A DNA stretch of 64,000 nucleotides from Eutreptiella sp. 'Long Island Sound 2002' (taxonomy: Eukaryota; Euglenozoa; Euglenophyceae; Eutreptiales; Eutreptiaceae), in NCBI GenBank assembly GCA_964036045.1, contig OZ038387.1, forward strand, positions 52,737,265 through 52,801,264, in the 5' to 3' direction. The translations under genes were made by a program, and so were the position numbers. Each line of letters begins with the position of its first letter. The stretch's first letter is position 1. Positions 42,140 through 55,000 of the stretch are shown piece by piece. The notes beneath the pieces are model-generated. The model did no database searches. It saw nothing but the letters and a program-made list of their open reading frames with translations, and was not told the DNA's origin.

Positions 42140-45100
42140 ACCGCACACAATCTTTTGGTTTCTGCAGAAGGGAAAGTCCTGTCCGGTGCCCGGTCGGTTG
42201 GCACAACCGCCAAGGTGCCAAAGGACAGGGTGGACGAATCTTGCACATGCCTGCATGGCCTTTTCCTCCCTTCTACCACCAGTATGTGCAGTGAACTGCC
42301 TGCCTGCCCGAGTCACGATCGAGAAGTGTGTGTTCGTTGCCTGACCTTGTGAGAAAGAAATGTGATCACTTGAAGTACATGAAGTCTCTGCTGCCTACAA
42401 AGAAGCGTGCAGAATAGGTTTCAGGTGTTTTTGCTTAGCCTTAGGTGAGTTGTCAGCCAGATGCTGCCGAGATCCTTGGTTTTGTGTGCAGATTTTGCCT
42501 GAGATGGACTCTGTACCCATCTTGTGCTGTGGTTGGCTCTGGCGGTACACAATGTCTTTGGTCCTGATGCAGGTTTGCACACCAGCGATGGTCTTGTTGA
42601 AACAACACTTGCTCATGGCCACTTTGCCTTGCTTGAACGAATTATCGCAGTTGTACATTTTTTGCATCTCCGCTGACAACCAGTCGCCTGCCCAGCACTC
42701 CTCGTCTTTTCTCACCTCTGCATCGCCACGCGCCGCAGTGATTGGGTGCGTATGAAGGGCAATCAAAATATTGGAGATTATTCGGGGCAGGCGGGTGGGC
42801 GGGAGGGCGGCCCCCCTTCTGTCCAGAGACACAGCCCCCCGCATTTTGAATTGGGAAATTTGGTGTTGTATTGTGTGTTCTGCAGGGATTGTTTTGGGAC
42901 TGGTGTGGTTCATTGGGTTTTAGCCTGCTTTGGGGCTTATCTCGGGGACGGTGGGTCTAAGTCTGGGACACTCGTCGGCCCCTGGAACTAACCATCCATG
43001 TCTATGCCCATATACTGTGCAAATCCCAACAACACCCCTCTGATCTATAAAGCCTGTTGATTCGTTGCATGAAGCCCGGTATGTTTGACTACGTCACATC
43101 AGTTGACGTCACGTGATTTCGAGGTGATTTGAAAAACTGAAAGTGACGGTTCCCTTGCCCCCCGCCCCCGCCCCCCATTTATTATTCAAGGGTGGTTACT
43201 TGGTGTGTTACCCCCCCCCCCCTTGCGCAAGCGACTGTGGAGTGCATTACCTCTGGTTTGCATTTGTCTGTTTTTTGATTAGGTCAGCCCCCCCCCCCCC
43301 CCTTTGCGCAAGCACGTGATTGCTTTGCCCAAACAAATTCGCTGGCAGGGGACAGATTCATTTGTTCTGAGCTTGCGCGTTTGACCCTCAGAAGTATCCA
43401 GTCGTGAAGGCAGGCAGTGGCCTGAGAAAAGGGGAAACGGCTCCCTCTGTGCACTGTGTTGCACTCCACAGTGCACATACCAAGAGTCATTAATGACAGC
43501 AAGCCTGATGGGGCTTGTGCCAACATGTCTTATGATTTTGATTGCTGCCTGGAGCTCAGCACGGTTGATGGTCTGGCGGGAGTTGGGGGGGAGGTATGGT
43601 GCTCGCTCTCACCCCTGTGGGCAGTTGCACCTCCACCCCCCTACCCATCCCACCCCATTCTGCCCATTCTACCCCAGTCTACCCATACCCATTCTACTGA
43701 CCCATCCATGAAAACCGGGAAATATCCCTCAGCCTCCCACTTGAAAAATTTTGCTTTGGCCAGTTCAACAATCTGCAGTGTGCTTGATTGTTTTCTTTGC
43801 CTGTTTGCTTGCCGTGCATCGACTTCATCCGTTGACATTTGGTATTGATTCTTGATTTTGTGTGCAAGGAAAGCACCGCAATTCAGCTAGTGAACCAACG
43901 AAGAGTGAAATCGCTTGAATATTTCAATGAACTGAGATGATGGTACCCAGTTGATGAGTGCCTGTACAAATTTGATCCATATACCCAAGAAAGCCTCAAA
44001 TGACGCCGGTGAATCACAGCCGTGCGCCCAAGTGGGACAGTGGCCCAACGACCAAGGGCCACAAGCACGAGTTGACAAAGCAGGTAAAGGACAACAATCA
44101 CGCACAAAGGCGACAGAGGAGTGCAGAAGTGAAGAGGCAGAACAGCGCGTCAGCGTCAGCGTGAATCGAGAATGCTAGAGCACGAAGGACCAAGAAGACA
44201 AGCCAGCCAGTGCAAGTAGAGAGTGCCGGCGCGCAATTGGACACAGTAAGCACCATCGCGGCAAGCAGAGTGGCGGCAAGCATGAACACCGAAGACGACA
44301 GCATGCTGCGCACAAAGATCAAGGCGACTGCGTTATAATTCCTTAACCGGCCAAAGCAAAAAGCTGCTTTTGACAGCGCAGTATGGCATCCTAGCTGTAG
44401 ACTAGCATTGCACCAAGGTAAAATGGTCCTGTTGATGCCATACACGCTTGTGGAGGGGTGAATTTCATTTTGATGTTTTAGATGGGAAATTTGAGTTAAG
44501 CCTGTGTGTGCACTATTCTCTGGATAGGGCTGCCAATGGTTTGTTGTTGCGTATCTACACTCACTGTTGCTTTTGTTGTTGAGTTTTGGTTGAATTGGAT
44601 TGATACATGAGAGCCTGTGATTTTGTTTGTATGTTTGTGAGCTTTGTTGTTCGCAGAAGTAAGTGCCAATGAAAAAAACCAAACCGCAGGATTGCACATG
44701 GGGAAAAAATCACCAACAATGAATAGATATGATACACAGAGGTGTTCAAGTTGGAATCGTGTATGAGCGCAATGGGCATGCTTGTGCTTCTTTGTGCATT
44801 TGCAGTAGTCAGTCAGCCCGCAGTGTATAGAAATGTGCCACATGAAGCATGCAAACAGTGTCATGGTCATCCATATGCCTAAACAAAGACTGATACCCAG
44901 AATAAACCACATAATGAAAAAATGGAACTCTTTGGTCTGGAGGCCATCCAAGCACCGTTGTGCCTACCACGGGGTTTTTTATTTCCAACTAGGTCCCGTC
45001 CCAAAAGACGGGTCGTAGGTGATGGCCCCTCAATAAAAAATCAAGCACAACATTGAAAGCTGTGCCGGTACTTAAATAAGCGTACACAATGCACATTGTT

Positions 45101-45478
45101 GGTTATCCTTTTTTTCATATTCTTCATGTGTTTCTCACAAATGGCCCCGAGAGTTGTTGATTGTGCATGCGGTACACATTCACACAGATGCGCGGATGCT
45201 ACACATAGGTGTGGCTGCTCTCTCACTAGGCAACTCAGTAAGCTAACGAGGGCGATTTTCACATATGAAAGCACGGATCTTCGGACTGTCCACTTTTTGC
45301 TCAACCCGGACAAGGACATGAAATGCGCTCTTCAGCATGCCGTAATCTATCCATCTATTTTCTAACAAGTGCTGAAGAGAAGCCTTTGCGCTAGCTTTGT
45401 GAGGAATCAACCATGCATGGTTGCTTAGCAGAGTAAGCCTAGGAAAGTGACAAGGAATAGGCGCATAAATGTGCTAGC
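42140..45478. other. Gene-poor, less GC-rich region
   Basis: Base composition drops clearly compared with the rest. Minus-strand frames at 42395-42800 (CWAGDWLSAEMQKMYNCDNS, KCCFNKTIAGVQTC; Cys-rich) and 44496-44912 (three hydrophobic stretches, MWFILGISLCLGIW) are the most protein-like, but neither has a recognisable domain. A duplicate of the 36437 repeat lies at 43345-43447. C runs occur at 43211-43222 and 43289-43302. Confidence 0.35.
43345..43447. repeat. Dispersed 104-bp repeat, copy 2 (pair with 36437-36540)
   Basis: Direct-orientation copy with about 85-90 percent apparent identity by eye to the p25-alpha intron copy. Confidence 0.75.
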
Positions 45479-45712
45479 ATGATAACACGTAAGATTCACA
45501 AAACCATTGCCTTTTGTGTAATTTGGGCACTTATTGGTATTATCGTGCCGATATGTATGTTTTTCATTCTACGGATTAGTTGCTCACACAACATGCAAGT
45601 CAAAGATTTTGTGGTATTGATGCACCCACATGTGAGAATGTATAAAAGAAATCGTAGAGTGTTGGAGCTTTACACGGAATATAGCCTTTGTTTCGCAAAT
45701 CACAGTTTTTAA
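45479..45712 (+). CDS. Small hypothetical membrane protein
   Basis: 77 codons from ATG to TAA in AT-rich sequence. Residues 9-33 (IAFCVIWALIGIIVPICMFF) form one strong transmembrane helix after a basic start (MITRKIHK). The rest is polar and Arg/Tyr-rich. No family is recognised. It may be an exon of a larger gene or a chance ORF. No splice sites or promoter were fixed. Confidence 0.25.
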   Translation: MITRKIHKTIAFCVIWALIGIIVPICMFFILRISCSHNMQVKDFVVLMHPHVRMYKRNRRVLELYTEYSLCFANHSF

Positions 45713-46170
45713 GAGTTTTAAACAACAAGACACCGTTGAAGAATAGACCACCAAAGGGTTCACATGTGGCCGCTTATTCTAACCTTCCCCAGTGAGCCGC
45801 GTTGTGGCTTGGTCGCTATTCAATACAAGAACTGAAGGTTAGCCAGGTGCTATTGGTAGTTTTGCGGAACTTGCACCCACACTCCGTTGACCGGCAGCAT
45901 GGATTGCAGCTAGCCCCGAACCGTTGACCACCATTTGTTATAAAGAGGTAGAACTAGGCACACCCTTTTCCCCCTTTTCCCCAGCTAGCGAGTGAACGGC
46001 TCCCGGTGGTAGAGGACTCGGAACTCGCTTCTTCCTCGTATTATGCGGGTTCTATCGGTCTTAGCTCCTTCTACCACCTAATGTAGCTTGCGGCAGATTG
46101 GGTTGTCTTTTGCCACCCAGCCAAAAAAAGGGGGGGGGCGGGTGTGCCGCAACCAAAGGAATTTTTGCGG
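45713..46170. other. Left flank of the 21-bp satellite
   Basis: Unique-looking, moderately AT-rich sequence that becomes G-rich (a G run at about 46131-46138) just before the array. No gene was seen. Confidence 0.5.
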
Positions 46171-49100
46171 TGCACCGGAACATGTTCCGGAAGCACCGGA
46201 ACATGTTCCGGAAGCGCCGGAACATGTTCCGGAAGGACCGGAACATGTTCCGGAAGCACCGGAACATGTTCCGGAAGCACCGGAACATGTTCCGGAAGGA
46301 CCGGAACATGTTCCGGAAGCGCCGGAACATGTTCCGGAAGGACCGGAACATGTTCCGGAAGGACCGGAACATGTTCCGGAAGCACCGGAACATGTTCAAC
46401 AAGCACCGGAACATGTTCCGGAAGCGCCGGAACATGTTCCGGTCCTTCCGGAACATGTTCCGGCGCTTCCGGAACATGTTCCGGTGCTTCCCGAACATGT
46501 TCCGGTGCTTCCGGAACATGTTCCGGTCCTTCCGGAACATGTTGTGACGCTTCCGGAACATGTTCCGGCGCTTCCGGAACACGATCCGGCGCTTCCGGAA
46601 CATGTTCCGGTGCTTCCGGAACATGTTCCGGCGCTTCCGGAACATGTTCCGGTTCTTCCGGAACATGTTCCGGTGCTTCCGGAACATGTTCCGGTGCTTC
46701 CGGAACATGTTCCGGTCCTTCCGGAACATGTTCCGGCGCTTCCGCAACATGTTCCGGTTCTTCCGGAACATGTTCCGGAAGCACCGGAACATGTTCCGGA
46801 AGCGCCGGAACATGTTCCGGAAGGACCCGAACATGTTCCGGAGGCATGTTCGGGTCCTTCCGGAACATGTTCCGGCGCTTCCCGAACATGTTCCGGTGCT
46901 TCCGGAACATGTTCCGGTCCTTCCGGAACATGCTCCGGCGCTTCCGGAACATGTTCCGGTGCTTCCGGAACATGTTCCGGTGCTTCCGGAGCATGTTCTG
47001 ACGCTTCCGGAACATGTTCCGGTGCCTGTGGAAAATGTTCTGGCGATTCCGGAACATGTTCCGGCGCTTCCGGAACATGTTCCGTTGCTTCCGGAACATG
47101 TTCCGGTCCTTCCGGAACATGTTCCGGTGCTTCCGGAACATGTTCCGGCGCTTCCGGAACATGTTCCGGTGCCTCCGGAACATGTTCCGGTCCTTCCGGA
47201 ACATGTTCCGGCGCTTCCGGAACATGTTCCGGTGCTTCCGGAACATGTTCCGATCCTTCCGGAACATGTTCCGGCCCTTCCGGAACATGTTCCGGCCCTT
47301 CCGGAACATGTTCCGGTTCTTCCGGAACATGTTCCGGTGCTTCCGGAACATGTTCCGGTCCTTCCGGAACATGTTCCGGCGCTTCCGGAACATGTTCCGG
47401 TGCTTCCGGAACATGTTCCGATCCTTCCGGAACATGTTCCGGCCCTTCCGGAACATGTTCCGGCCCTTCCGGAACATGTTCCGGTTCTTCCGGAACATGT
47501 TCCGGTGCTTCCGGAACATGTTCCGGTGCTTCCGGAACATGTTCCGGCGCTTCCGGAACATGTTCAGGTGCTTCCGGAACATGTTCCGGCGCTTCCGGGA
47601 ACATGTTCCGGCGCTTCCGGGAACATGTTCCGGTCCTTTCGGAACATGTTCCGACGCTTCCGGAAGATGTTCCGGTGCTTCCGGAACATGTTCCGGTGCT
47701 TCCGGAACATGTTCCGGTGCTTCCGGAACATGTTCCGGCGCTTCCGGACCATGTTCCGGTGCTTCCGCAACATGTTCCGGTGCTTCCGGAACATGTTCCG
47801 GTGCTTCCGGATCATGTTCCGGTGCTTCCGGAACATGTTCCGGTGCTTCCGGAACATGTTCCGGCGCTTCCGGAACATGTTTCGGCGCTTCCGGAACATG
47901 TTCCGGTCCTTCCGGAACATGTTCCGGCGCTTCCGGAACATGTTCTGGTGCTACCGGAACATGCTTCCGGTGCCTCCGGAACATGTTCGGGTCCTTCCGG
48001 AACATGTTCCGGCGCTTCCGGAACATGTTCCGGTCCTTCCGGAACATGTTCCGGTCCTTCCGGAGCATGTTCCGGCGCTTCCGGAACATGTTCCGGCGCT
48101 TCCGTAACATGTTCCGGTGCTTCCGGAACATGTTCCGGCGCTTCCGGACATGTTCCGGTGCTTCCGGAACATTTTCCGGCGCTTCCGGAACATGTTCCGG
48201 CGCTTCCGGAACATGTTCCGGTCCTTCCGGAACATGTTCCGGTCCTTCCGGAACATGTTCCGGTCCTTCCGGAACATGTTCCAGCGCTTCCGGAACATGT
48301 TCGGGTCCTTCCGGAACATGCATGTTCCGGAAGCACCGGAACATGTTTCGGAAGCACCGGAACATGTTCCGGAAGCGCCGGAACATGTTCCGGAAGGACC
48401 AGAAAATGTTCCGGGAGGACCGGAACATGTTCCGGAAGCACCGGAACATGTTCTGGAAGGACCGGAACATGTTCCGGAAGGACCGGAACATGTTCCGGAA
48501 GCGCCGGAACATGTTCCGGAGGCACCGGAACGTGTTCCGGAAGCGCCGGAACATGTTCCGGTCCTTCCGGAACATGTTCCGGAAGCACCGGAACATCTTC
48601 CGCAAGGACCGGAACATCTTCCGGAAGCGCCGGAACATGTTCCGGAAGCGCCGGAACATCTTCCGGAATCCCCGGAACATGTTCCGGAGGCACCGGAACA
48701 TGTTCTTGAAGGACCGGAACATGTTCCGGAAGGACCGGAAAATGTTCCGGAAGGACCGGAACATGTTCCGGAAGGACCGGAACATGTTCCGGAAGGACCG
48801 GAACATGTTCCGGAGGCACCGGAACATGTTCCGGAAGCGCCGGAACATGTTCCGGAATCGCCGGAACATGTTCCGGAGGCACCGGAACATCTTCCGGAAG
48901 GACCGGAACATCTTCCGGAAGCGCCGGAACATGTTCCGGAAGCGCCGGAACATCTTCCGGAATCCCCGGAACATGTTTCGGAAGGACCGGAACATGTTCC
49001 GGAAAGACCGGAACATGTTCCAGAAGGACCGGAACATGTTCCGGAAGGACCGGAACATGTTCCGGAAGGACCGGAACATGTGTCGGAAGCGCCGGAACAT

Positions 49101-49539
49101 GTTCCGGAAGCGCCGGAACATGTTCCGGAAGCACCGGAACATGTTCCGGAAGCGCCAGAACATGCTCCGGAAGGACCGGAACATGTTCCGGAAGGACCGG
49201 AACATGTTCCGGAAGCGCCGGAACGTTCCGGCGCTTCGGGAACATGTTCCGGCGCTTCCGGAACATGTTCCGGTGCTTCCGGAACATGTTCCGGTCCTTC
49301 CGGAACATGTTCCGGTCCTTCCAGAACATGTTCCGGTGCCTTCCAGAACATGTTCCGGTGCCTCCGGAACATGTTCCGGGGATTCCGGAAGATGTTCCGG
49401 CGCTTCCGGAACATGTTCCGGCGCTTCCGGAAGATGTTCCGGTCCTTGCGGAAGATGTTCCGGTGCTTCCGGAACATGTTCCGGTCCTTCCGGAAGATGT
49501 TCCGGCGCTTCCGGAACATGTTCCGGCGCTTCCGGAAAA

Positions 49540-52019
49540 TGTTCCGGTCCTTCCGGAAGATGTTCCGGTGCTTCCGGAACATGTTCCGGTCCTTCCGGAA
49601 CATGTTCCGGTGCTTCCGGAACATGTTCCGGTCCTTCCGGAACATTTTCCGGTCCTTCCGGAACATGTTCCGGTCCTTCCAGAACATGTTCCGGAAGCGC
49701 CGGAACATGTTCCGGCGCTGCCGGAACATGTTCCGGTGCTTCCGGAAGATGTTCCGGTCCTTCCGGAAGATGTTCCGGTGCTTCCGGAACATGTTCCGGT
49801 GCTTCCGGAACATGTTCCGGTCCTTCCGGAACATTTTCCGGTCCTTCCGGAACATGTTCCGGTCCTTCCAGAACATGTTCCGGAAGCGCCGGAACATGTT
49901 CCGGCGCTTCCGGGACATGTTCCGGTGCTTCCGGAAGATGTTCCGGTGCTTCCGGAACATGTTCCGGTCCTTCCGGAACATGTTCCGGCGCTTCCGGAAC
50001 ATGTTCCGGTGCCTCTGGAACATGTTCCGGCGCTTCCGGAACATGTTCCGGTGCCTCCGGAACATGTTCCGGTCCTTCCGGATCATGTTCCGGTCCTTCC
50101 GGAACATGTTCCGGCGCTTCCGGAACATGTTCCGGCGCTTCCAGAACATGTTCCGGTTCTTCCGGAACATGTTCCGGTGCTTCCAGAACATGTTCCGGTG
50201 CTTCCAGAACATGTTCCGGCGCTTCCGGAACATGTTCCGGCGCTTCCGGAACATGTTCCGGTTCTTCCGAAAAATGTTCCGGTGCTTCCGGAACATGTTC
50301 CGGCGCTTCCGGAACATGTTCCGGCGCTTCCGGAACATGTTCCGGTGCTTCCGAAACATGTTCCGGTGCTTCCGGAACATGTTCCGGTGCTTCCGGAACA
50401 TGTTCCGGCGCTTCCGGAACATGTTCCGGCGCTTCCGGAACATGTTCCGGTGCTTCCGAAACATGTTCCGGTGCTTCCGGAACATGTTCCGGTGCTTCCG
50501 GAACATGTTCCGGCGCTTCCGGAACATGTTCCGGCGCTTCCGGAACATGTTCCGGTGCTTCCGGAAGATGTTCCGGTCCTTCCGGAACATGTTCCGGTCC
50601 TTCCGGAACATGTTCCGGAAGCGCCGGAACATGTTCCGGCGCTTCCGGGACATGTTCCGGTGCTTCCGGAAGATGTTCCGGTGCTTCCGGAACATGTTCC
50701 GGTCCTTCCGGAACATGTTCCGGCGCTTCCGGAACATGTTCCGGTGCCTCTGGAACATGTTCCGGCGCTTCCGGAACATGTTCCGGTCCTTCCGGAAGAT
50801 GTTCCGGTGCTTCCGGAACATGTTCCGGTCCTTCCGGAACATGTTCCGGTGCTTCCGGAACATGTTCCGGTCCTTCCGGAACATTTTCCGGTCCTTCCGG
50901 AACATGTTCCGGTCCTTCCAGAACATGTTCCGGAAGCGCCGGAACATGTTCCGGCGCTGCCGGAACATGTTCCGGTGCTTCCGGAAGATGTTCCGGTCCT
51001 TCCGGAAGATGTTCCGGTGCTTCCGGAACATGTTCCGGTGCTTCCGGAACATGTTCCGGTCCTTCCGGAACATTTTCCGGTCCTTCCGGAACATGTTCCG
51101 GTCCTTCCAGAACATGTTCCGGAAGCGCCGGAACATGTTCCGGCGCTTCCGGGACATGTTCCGGTGCTTCCGGAAGATGTTCCGGTGCTTCCGGAACATG
51201 TTCCGGTCCTTCCGGAACATGTTCCGGCGCTTCCGGAACATGTTCCGGTGCCTCTGGAACATGTTCCGGCGCTTCCGGAACATGTTCCGGTGCCTCCGGA
51301 ACATGTTCCGGTCCTTCCGGATCATGTTCCGGTCCTTCCGGAACATGTTCCGGCGCTTCCGGAACATGTTCCGGCGCTTCCAGAACATGTTCCGGTTCTT
51401 CCGGAACATGTTCCGGTGCTTCCAGAACATGTTCCGGTGCTTCCAGAACATGTTCCGGCGCTTCCGGAACATGTTCCGGCGCTTCCGGAACATGTTCCGG
51501 TTCTTCCGAAAAATGTTCCGGTGCTTCCGGAACATGTTCCGGCGCTTCCGGAACATGTTCCGGCGCTTCCGGAACATGTTCCGGTGCTTCCGAAACATGT
51601 TCCGGTGCTTCCGGAACATGTTCCGGTGCTTCCGGAACATGTTCCGGCGCTTCCGGAACATGTTCCGGCGCTTCCGGAACATGTTCCGGTGCTTCCGAAA
51701 CATGTTCCGGTGCTTCCGGAACATGTTCCGGTGCTTCCGGAACATGTTCCGGCGCTTCCGGAACATGTTCCGGCGCTTCCGGAACATGTTCCGGTGCTTC
51801 CGGAAGATGTTCCGGTCCTTCCGGAACATGTTCCGGTCCTTCCGGAACATGTTCCGGAAGCGCCGGAACATGTTCCGGCGCTTCCGGGACATGTTCCGGT
51901 GCTTCCGGAAGATGTTCCGGTGCTTCCGGAACATGTTCCGGTCCTTCCGGAACATGTTCCGGCGCTTCCGGAACATGTTCCGGTACCTCTGGAACATGTT
52001 CCGGCGCTTCCGGAACATG
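49540..52019. repeat. 1239-bp higher-order repeat, two tandem copies
   Basis: Rare variants recur at exactly 1239 bp (59 units): AACATTTTCC at 49641/50880 and 49830/51069, and CGGGACATGT at 49911/51150 and 50646/51885. The two blocks are adjacent (about 49540-50779 and 50780-52019). Confidence 0.85.
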
Positions 52020-55000
52020 TTCCGGTGCCTCCGGAACATGTTCCGGTCCTTCCGGAACATGTTCCGGTCCTTCCGGAACATGTTCCGGTCCTTCCGGAAC
52101 ATGTTCCGGTGCCTCCGGAACATGTTCCGGCGCTTCCGGAACATGTTCCGGTGCTTCCAGAACATGTTCCGGTGCTTCCAGAACATGTTCCGGCGCTTCC
52201 GGAACATGTTCCGGCGCTTCCGGAACATGTTCCGGTTCTTCGGAAAAATGTTCCGGTGCTTCCGGAACATGTTCCGGCGCTTCCGGAACATGTTCCGGCG
52301 CTTCCGGAACATGTTCCGGTGCTTCCGAAACATGTTCCGGTCCTTCCGGAACATGTTCTGGCGCTTCCGGAACATGTTCCGGTGCTTCCGGAACATGTTC
52401 CGGCGCTTCCGGAACATGTTCCGGCGCTTCCGGAACATGTTCCGGTGCTTCCGGAAGATGTTTCGGTGCTTCCGGAGGATGTTCCGGTCCTGCTGGAACA
52501 TGTTCCGGCGCTTCCGGAACATGTTCTGGCGATTCCGGAACATGTTCCGGCGCTTCCGGAACATGTTCCGGTGCCTCCGGAACATGTTTCGGTCCTTCCG
52601 GAACATGTTCCGGTCCTTCCGGAACATGTTCCGGTCCTTCCGGAACATGTTCCGGTCCTTCCGAAACATGTTCCGGTCCTTCCGGAACATGTTCCGGCGC
52701 TTCCGGAACATGTTCCGGCGCTTCCGGAACATGTTCCGGTTCTTCCGGAACATGTTCCGGTGCTTCCAGAACATGTTCCGGTGCTTCCAGAACATGTTCC
52801 GGCGCTTCCGGAACATGTTCCGGCGCTTCCGGAACATGTTCCGGTGCTTCCGGAACATGTTCCGGAAGCGCCGGAACATGTTCCGGCGCTTCCGGGACAT
52901 GTTCCGGTGCTTCCGGAAGATGTTCCGGTGCTTCCGGAACATGTTCCGGTCCTTCCGGAACATGTTCCGGCGCTTCCGGAACATGTTCCGGTGCCTCTGG
53001 AACATGTTCCGGCGCTTCCGGAACATGTTCCGGTGCCTCCGGAACATGTTCCGGTCCTTCCGGAACATGTTCCGGTCCTTCCGGAACATGTTCCGGTCCT
53101 TCCGGAACATGTTCCGGTGCCTCCGGAACATGTTCCGGCGCTTCCGGAACATGTTCCGGTGCTTCCAGAACATGTTCCGGTGCTTCCAGAACATGTTCCG
53201 GCGCTTCCGGAACATGTTCCGGCGCTTCCGGAACATGTTCCGGTTCTTCGGAAAAATGTTCCGGTGCTTCCGGAACATGTTCCGGCGCTTCCGGAACATG
53301 TTCCGGCGCTTCCGGAACATGTTCCGGTGCTTCCGAAACATGTTCCGGTCCTTCCGGAACATGTTCTGGCGCTTCCGGAACATGTTCCGGTGCTTCCGGA
53401 ACATGTTCCGGTCCTTCTGGAACATGTTCCGGCGCTTCCGGAACATGTTCTGGCGATTCCGGAACATGTTCCGGCGCTTCCGGAACATGTTCCGGTGCCT
53501 CCGGAACATGTTTCGGTCCTTCCGGAACATGTTCCGGTCCTTCCGGAACATGTTCCGGTCCTTCCGGAACATGTTCCGGTCCTTCCGAAACATGTTCCGG
53601 TCCTTCCGGAACATGTTCCGGCGCTTCCGGAACATGTTCCGGCGCTTCCGGAACATGTTCCGGTTCTTCCGGAACATGTTCCGGTGCTTCCAGAACATGT
53701 TCCGGTGCTTCCAGAACATGTTCCGGCGCTTCCGGAACATGTTCCGGCGCTTCCGGAACATGTTCCGGTTCTTCCGAAAAATGTTCCGGTGCTTCCGGAA
53801 CATGTTCCGGCGCTTCCGGAACATGTTCCGGCGCTTCCGGAACATGTTCCGGTGCTTCCGAAACATGTTCCGGTGCTTCCGGAACATGTTCCGGTGCTTC
53901 CGGAACATGTTCCGGCGCTTCCGGAACATGTTCCGGCGCTTCCGGAACATGTTCCGTTGCTTCCGGAAGATGTTTCGGTGCTTCCGGAACATGTTCCGGT
54001 CCTTCTGGAACATGTTCCGGCGCTTCCGGAACATGTTCTGGCGATTCCGGAACATGTTCCGGCGCTTCCGGAACATGTTCCGGTGCCTCCGGAACATGTT
54101 TCGGTCCTTCCGGAACATGTTCCGGTGCTTCCGGAACATGTTCCGGTCCTTCCGGAACATGTTCCGGTCCTTCCGGAACATGTTCCGGTCCTTCCGGAAC
54201 ATGTTCCGGCGCTTCCGGAACATGTTCCGGTTCTTCCGGAACATGTTCCGGTGCTTCCGGAACATGTTCCGGTGCTTCCGGAACATGTTCCGGCGCTTCC
54301 GGAACATGTTCCGGCGCTTCCGGAACATGTTCCGGTGCTTCCGGAACATGTTCCGGCGCTTCCGGAACATGTTCCGGCGCTTCCGGAAGATGTTCCGGTC
54401 CTTCCGGAACATGTTCCGGTGCTTCCGGAACATGTTCCGGTGCTTCCGGAACATGTTCCGGCGCTTCCGGAACATGTTCCGGCGCTTCCGCAAGATGTTC
54501 CGGTGCTTCCGGAAGATGTTCCGGTCCTTCCGGAAGATGTTCCGGTCCTTCCGGAACATGTTCCGGTGCTTCCGGAACATGTTCCGGTCCTTCCGGAACA
54601 TGTTCCGGTCCTTCCGGAACATGTTCCGGCCCTTCCGGAACATGTTCCGGCGCTTCCAGAACATGTTCCGGTGCTTCCGGAACATGTTCCGGTTCTTTCG
54701 GAACATGTTCCGGTGCTTCCGGAACATGTTCCGGTGCTTCCGGAACATGTTCCGGTCCTCCCGGAACATGTTCCGGCGCTTCCGGAACATGTTCCGGTTC
54801 TTCCGGAACATGTTCCGGTCCTTCCGGAACATGTTCCGGTGCTTGCGGAACATGTTCCGGTGCTTGCGGAACATGTTCCGGTGCTTCCGGAACATGTTCC
54901 GGCGCTTCCGGGAACATGTTCCGGCGCTTCCGGGAACATGTTCCGGTCCTTCCGGAACATGTTCCGACGCTTCCGGAACATGTTCCGGTGCTTCCGGAAC

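Noticed and set aside
42395-42913. Cys-rich minus-strand protein gene
   Set aside because: It lacks a recognisable domain and splice signals. It is kept only as a remark in the region note.
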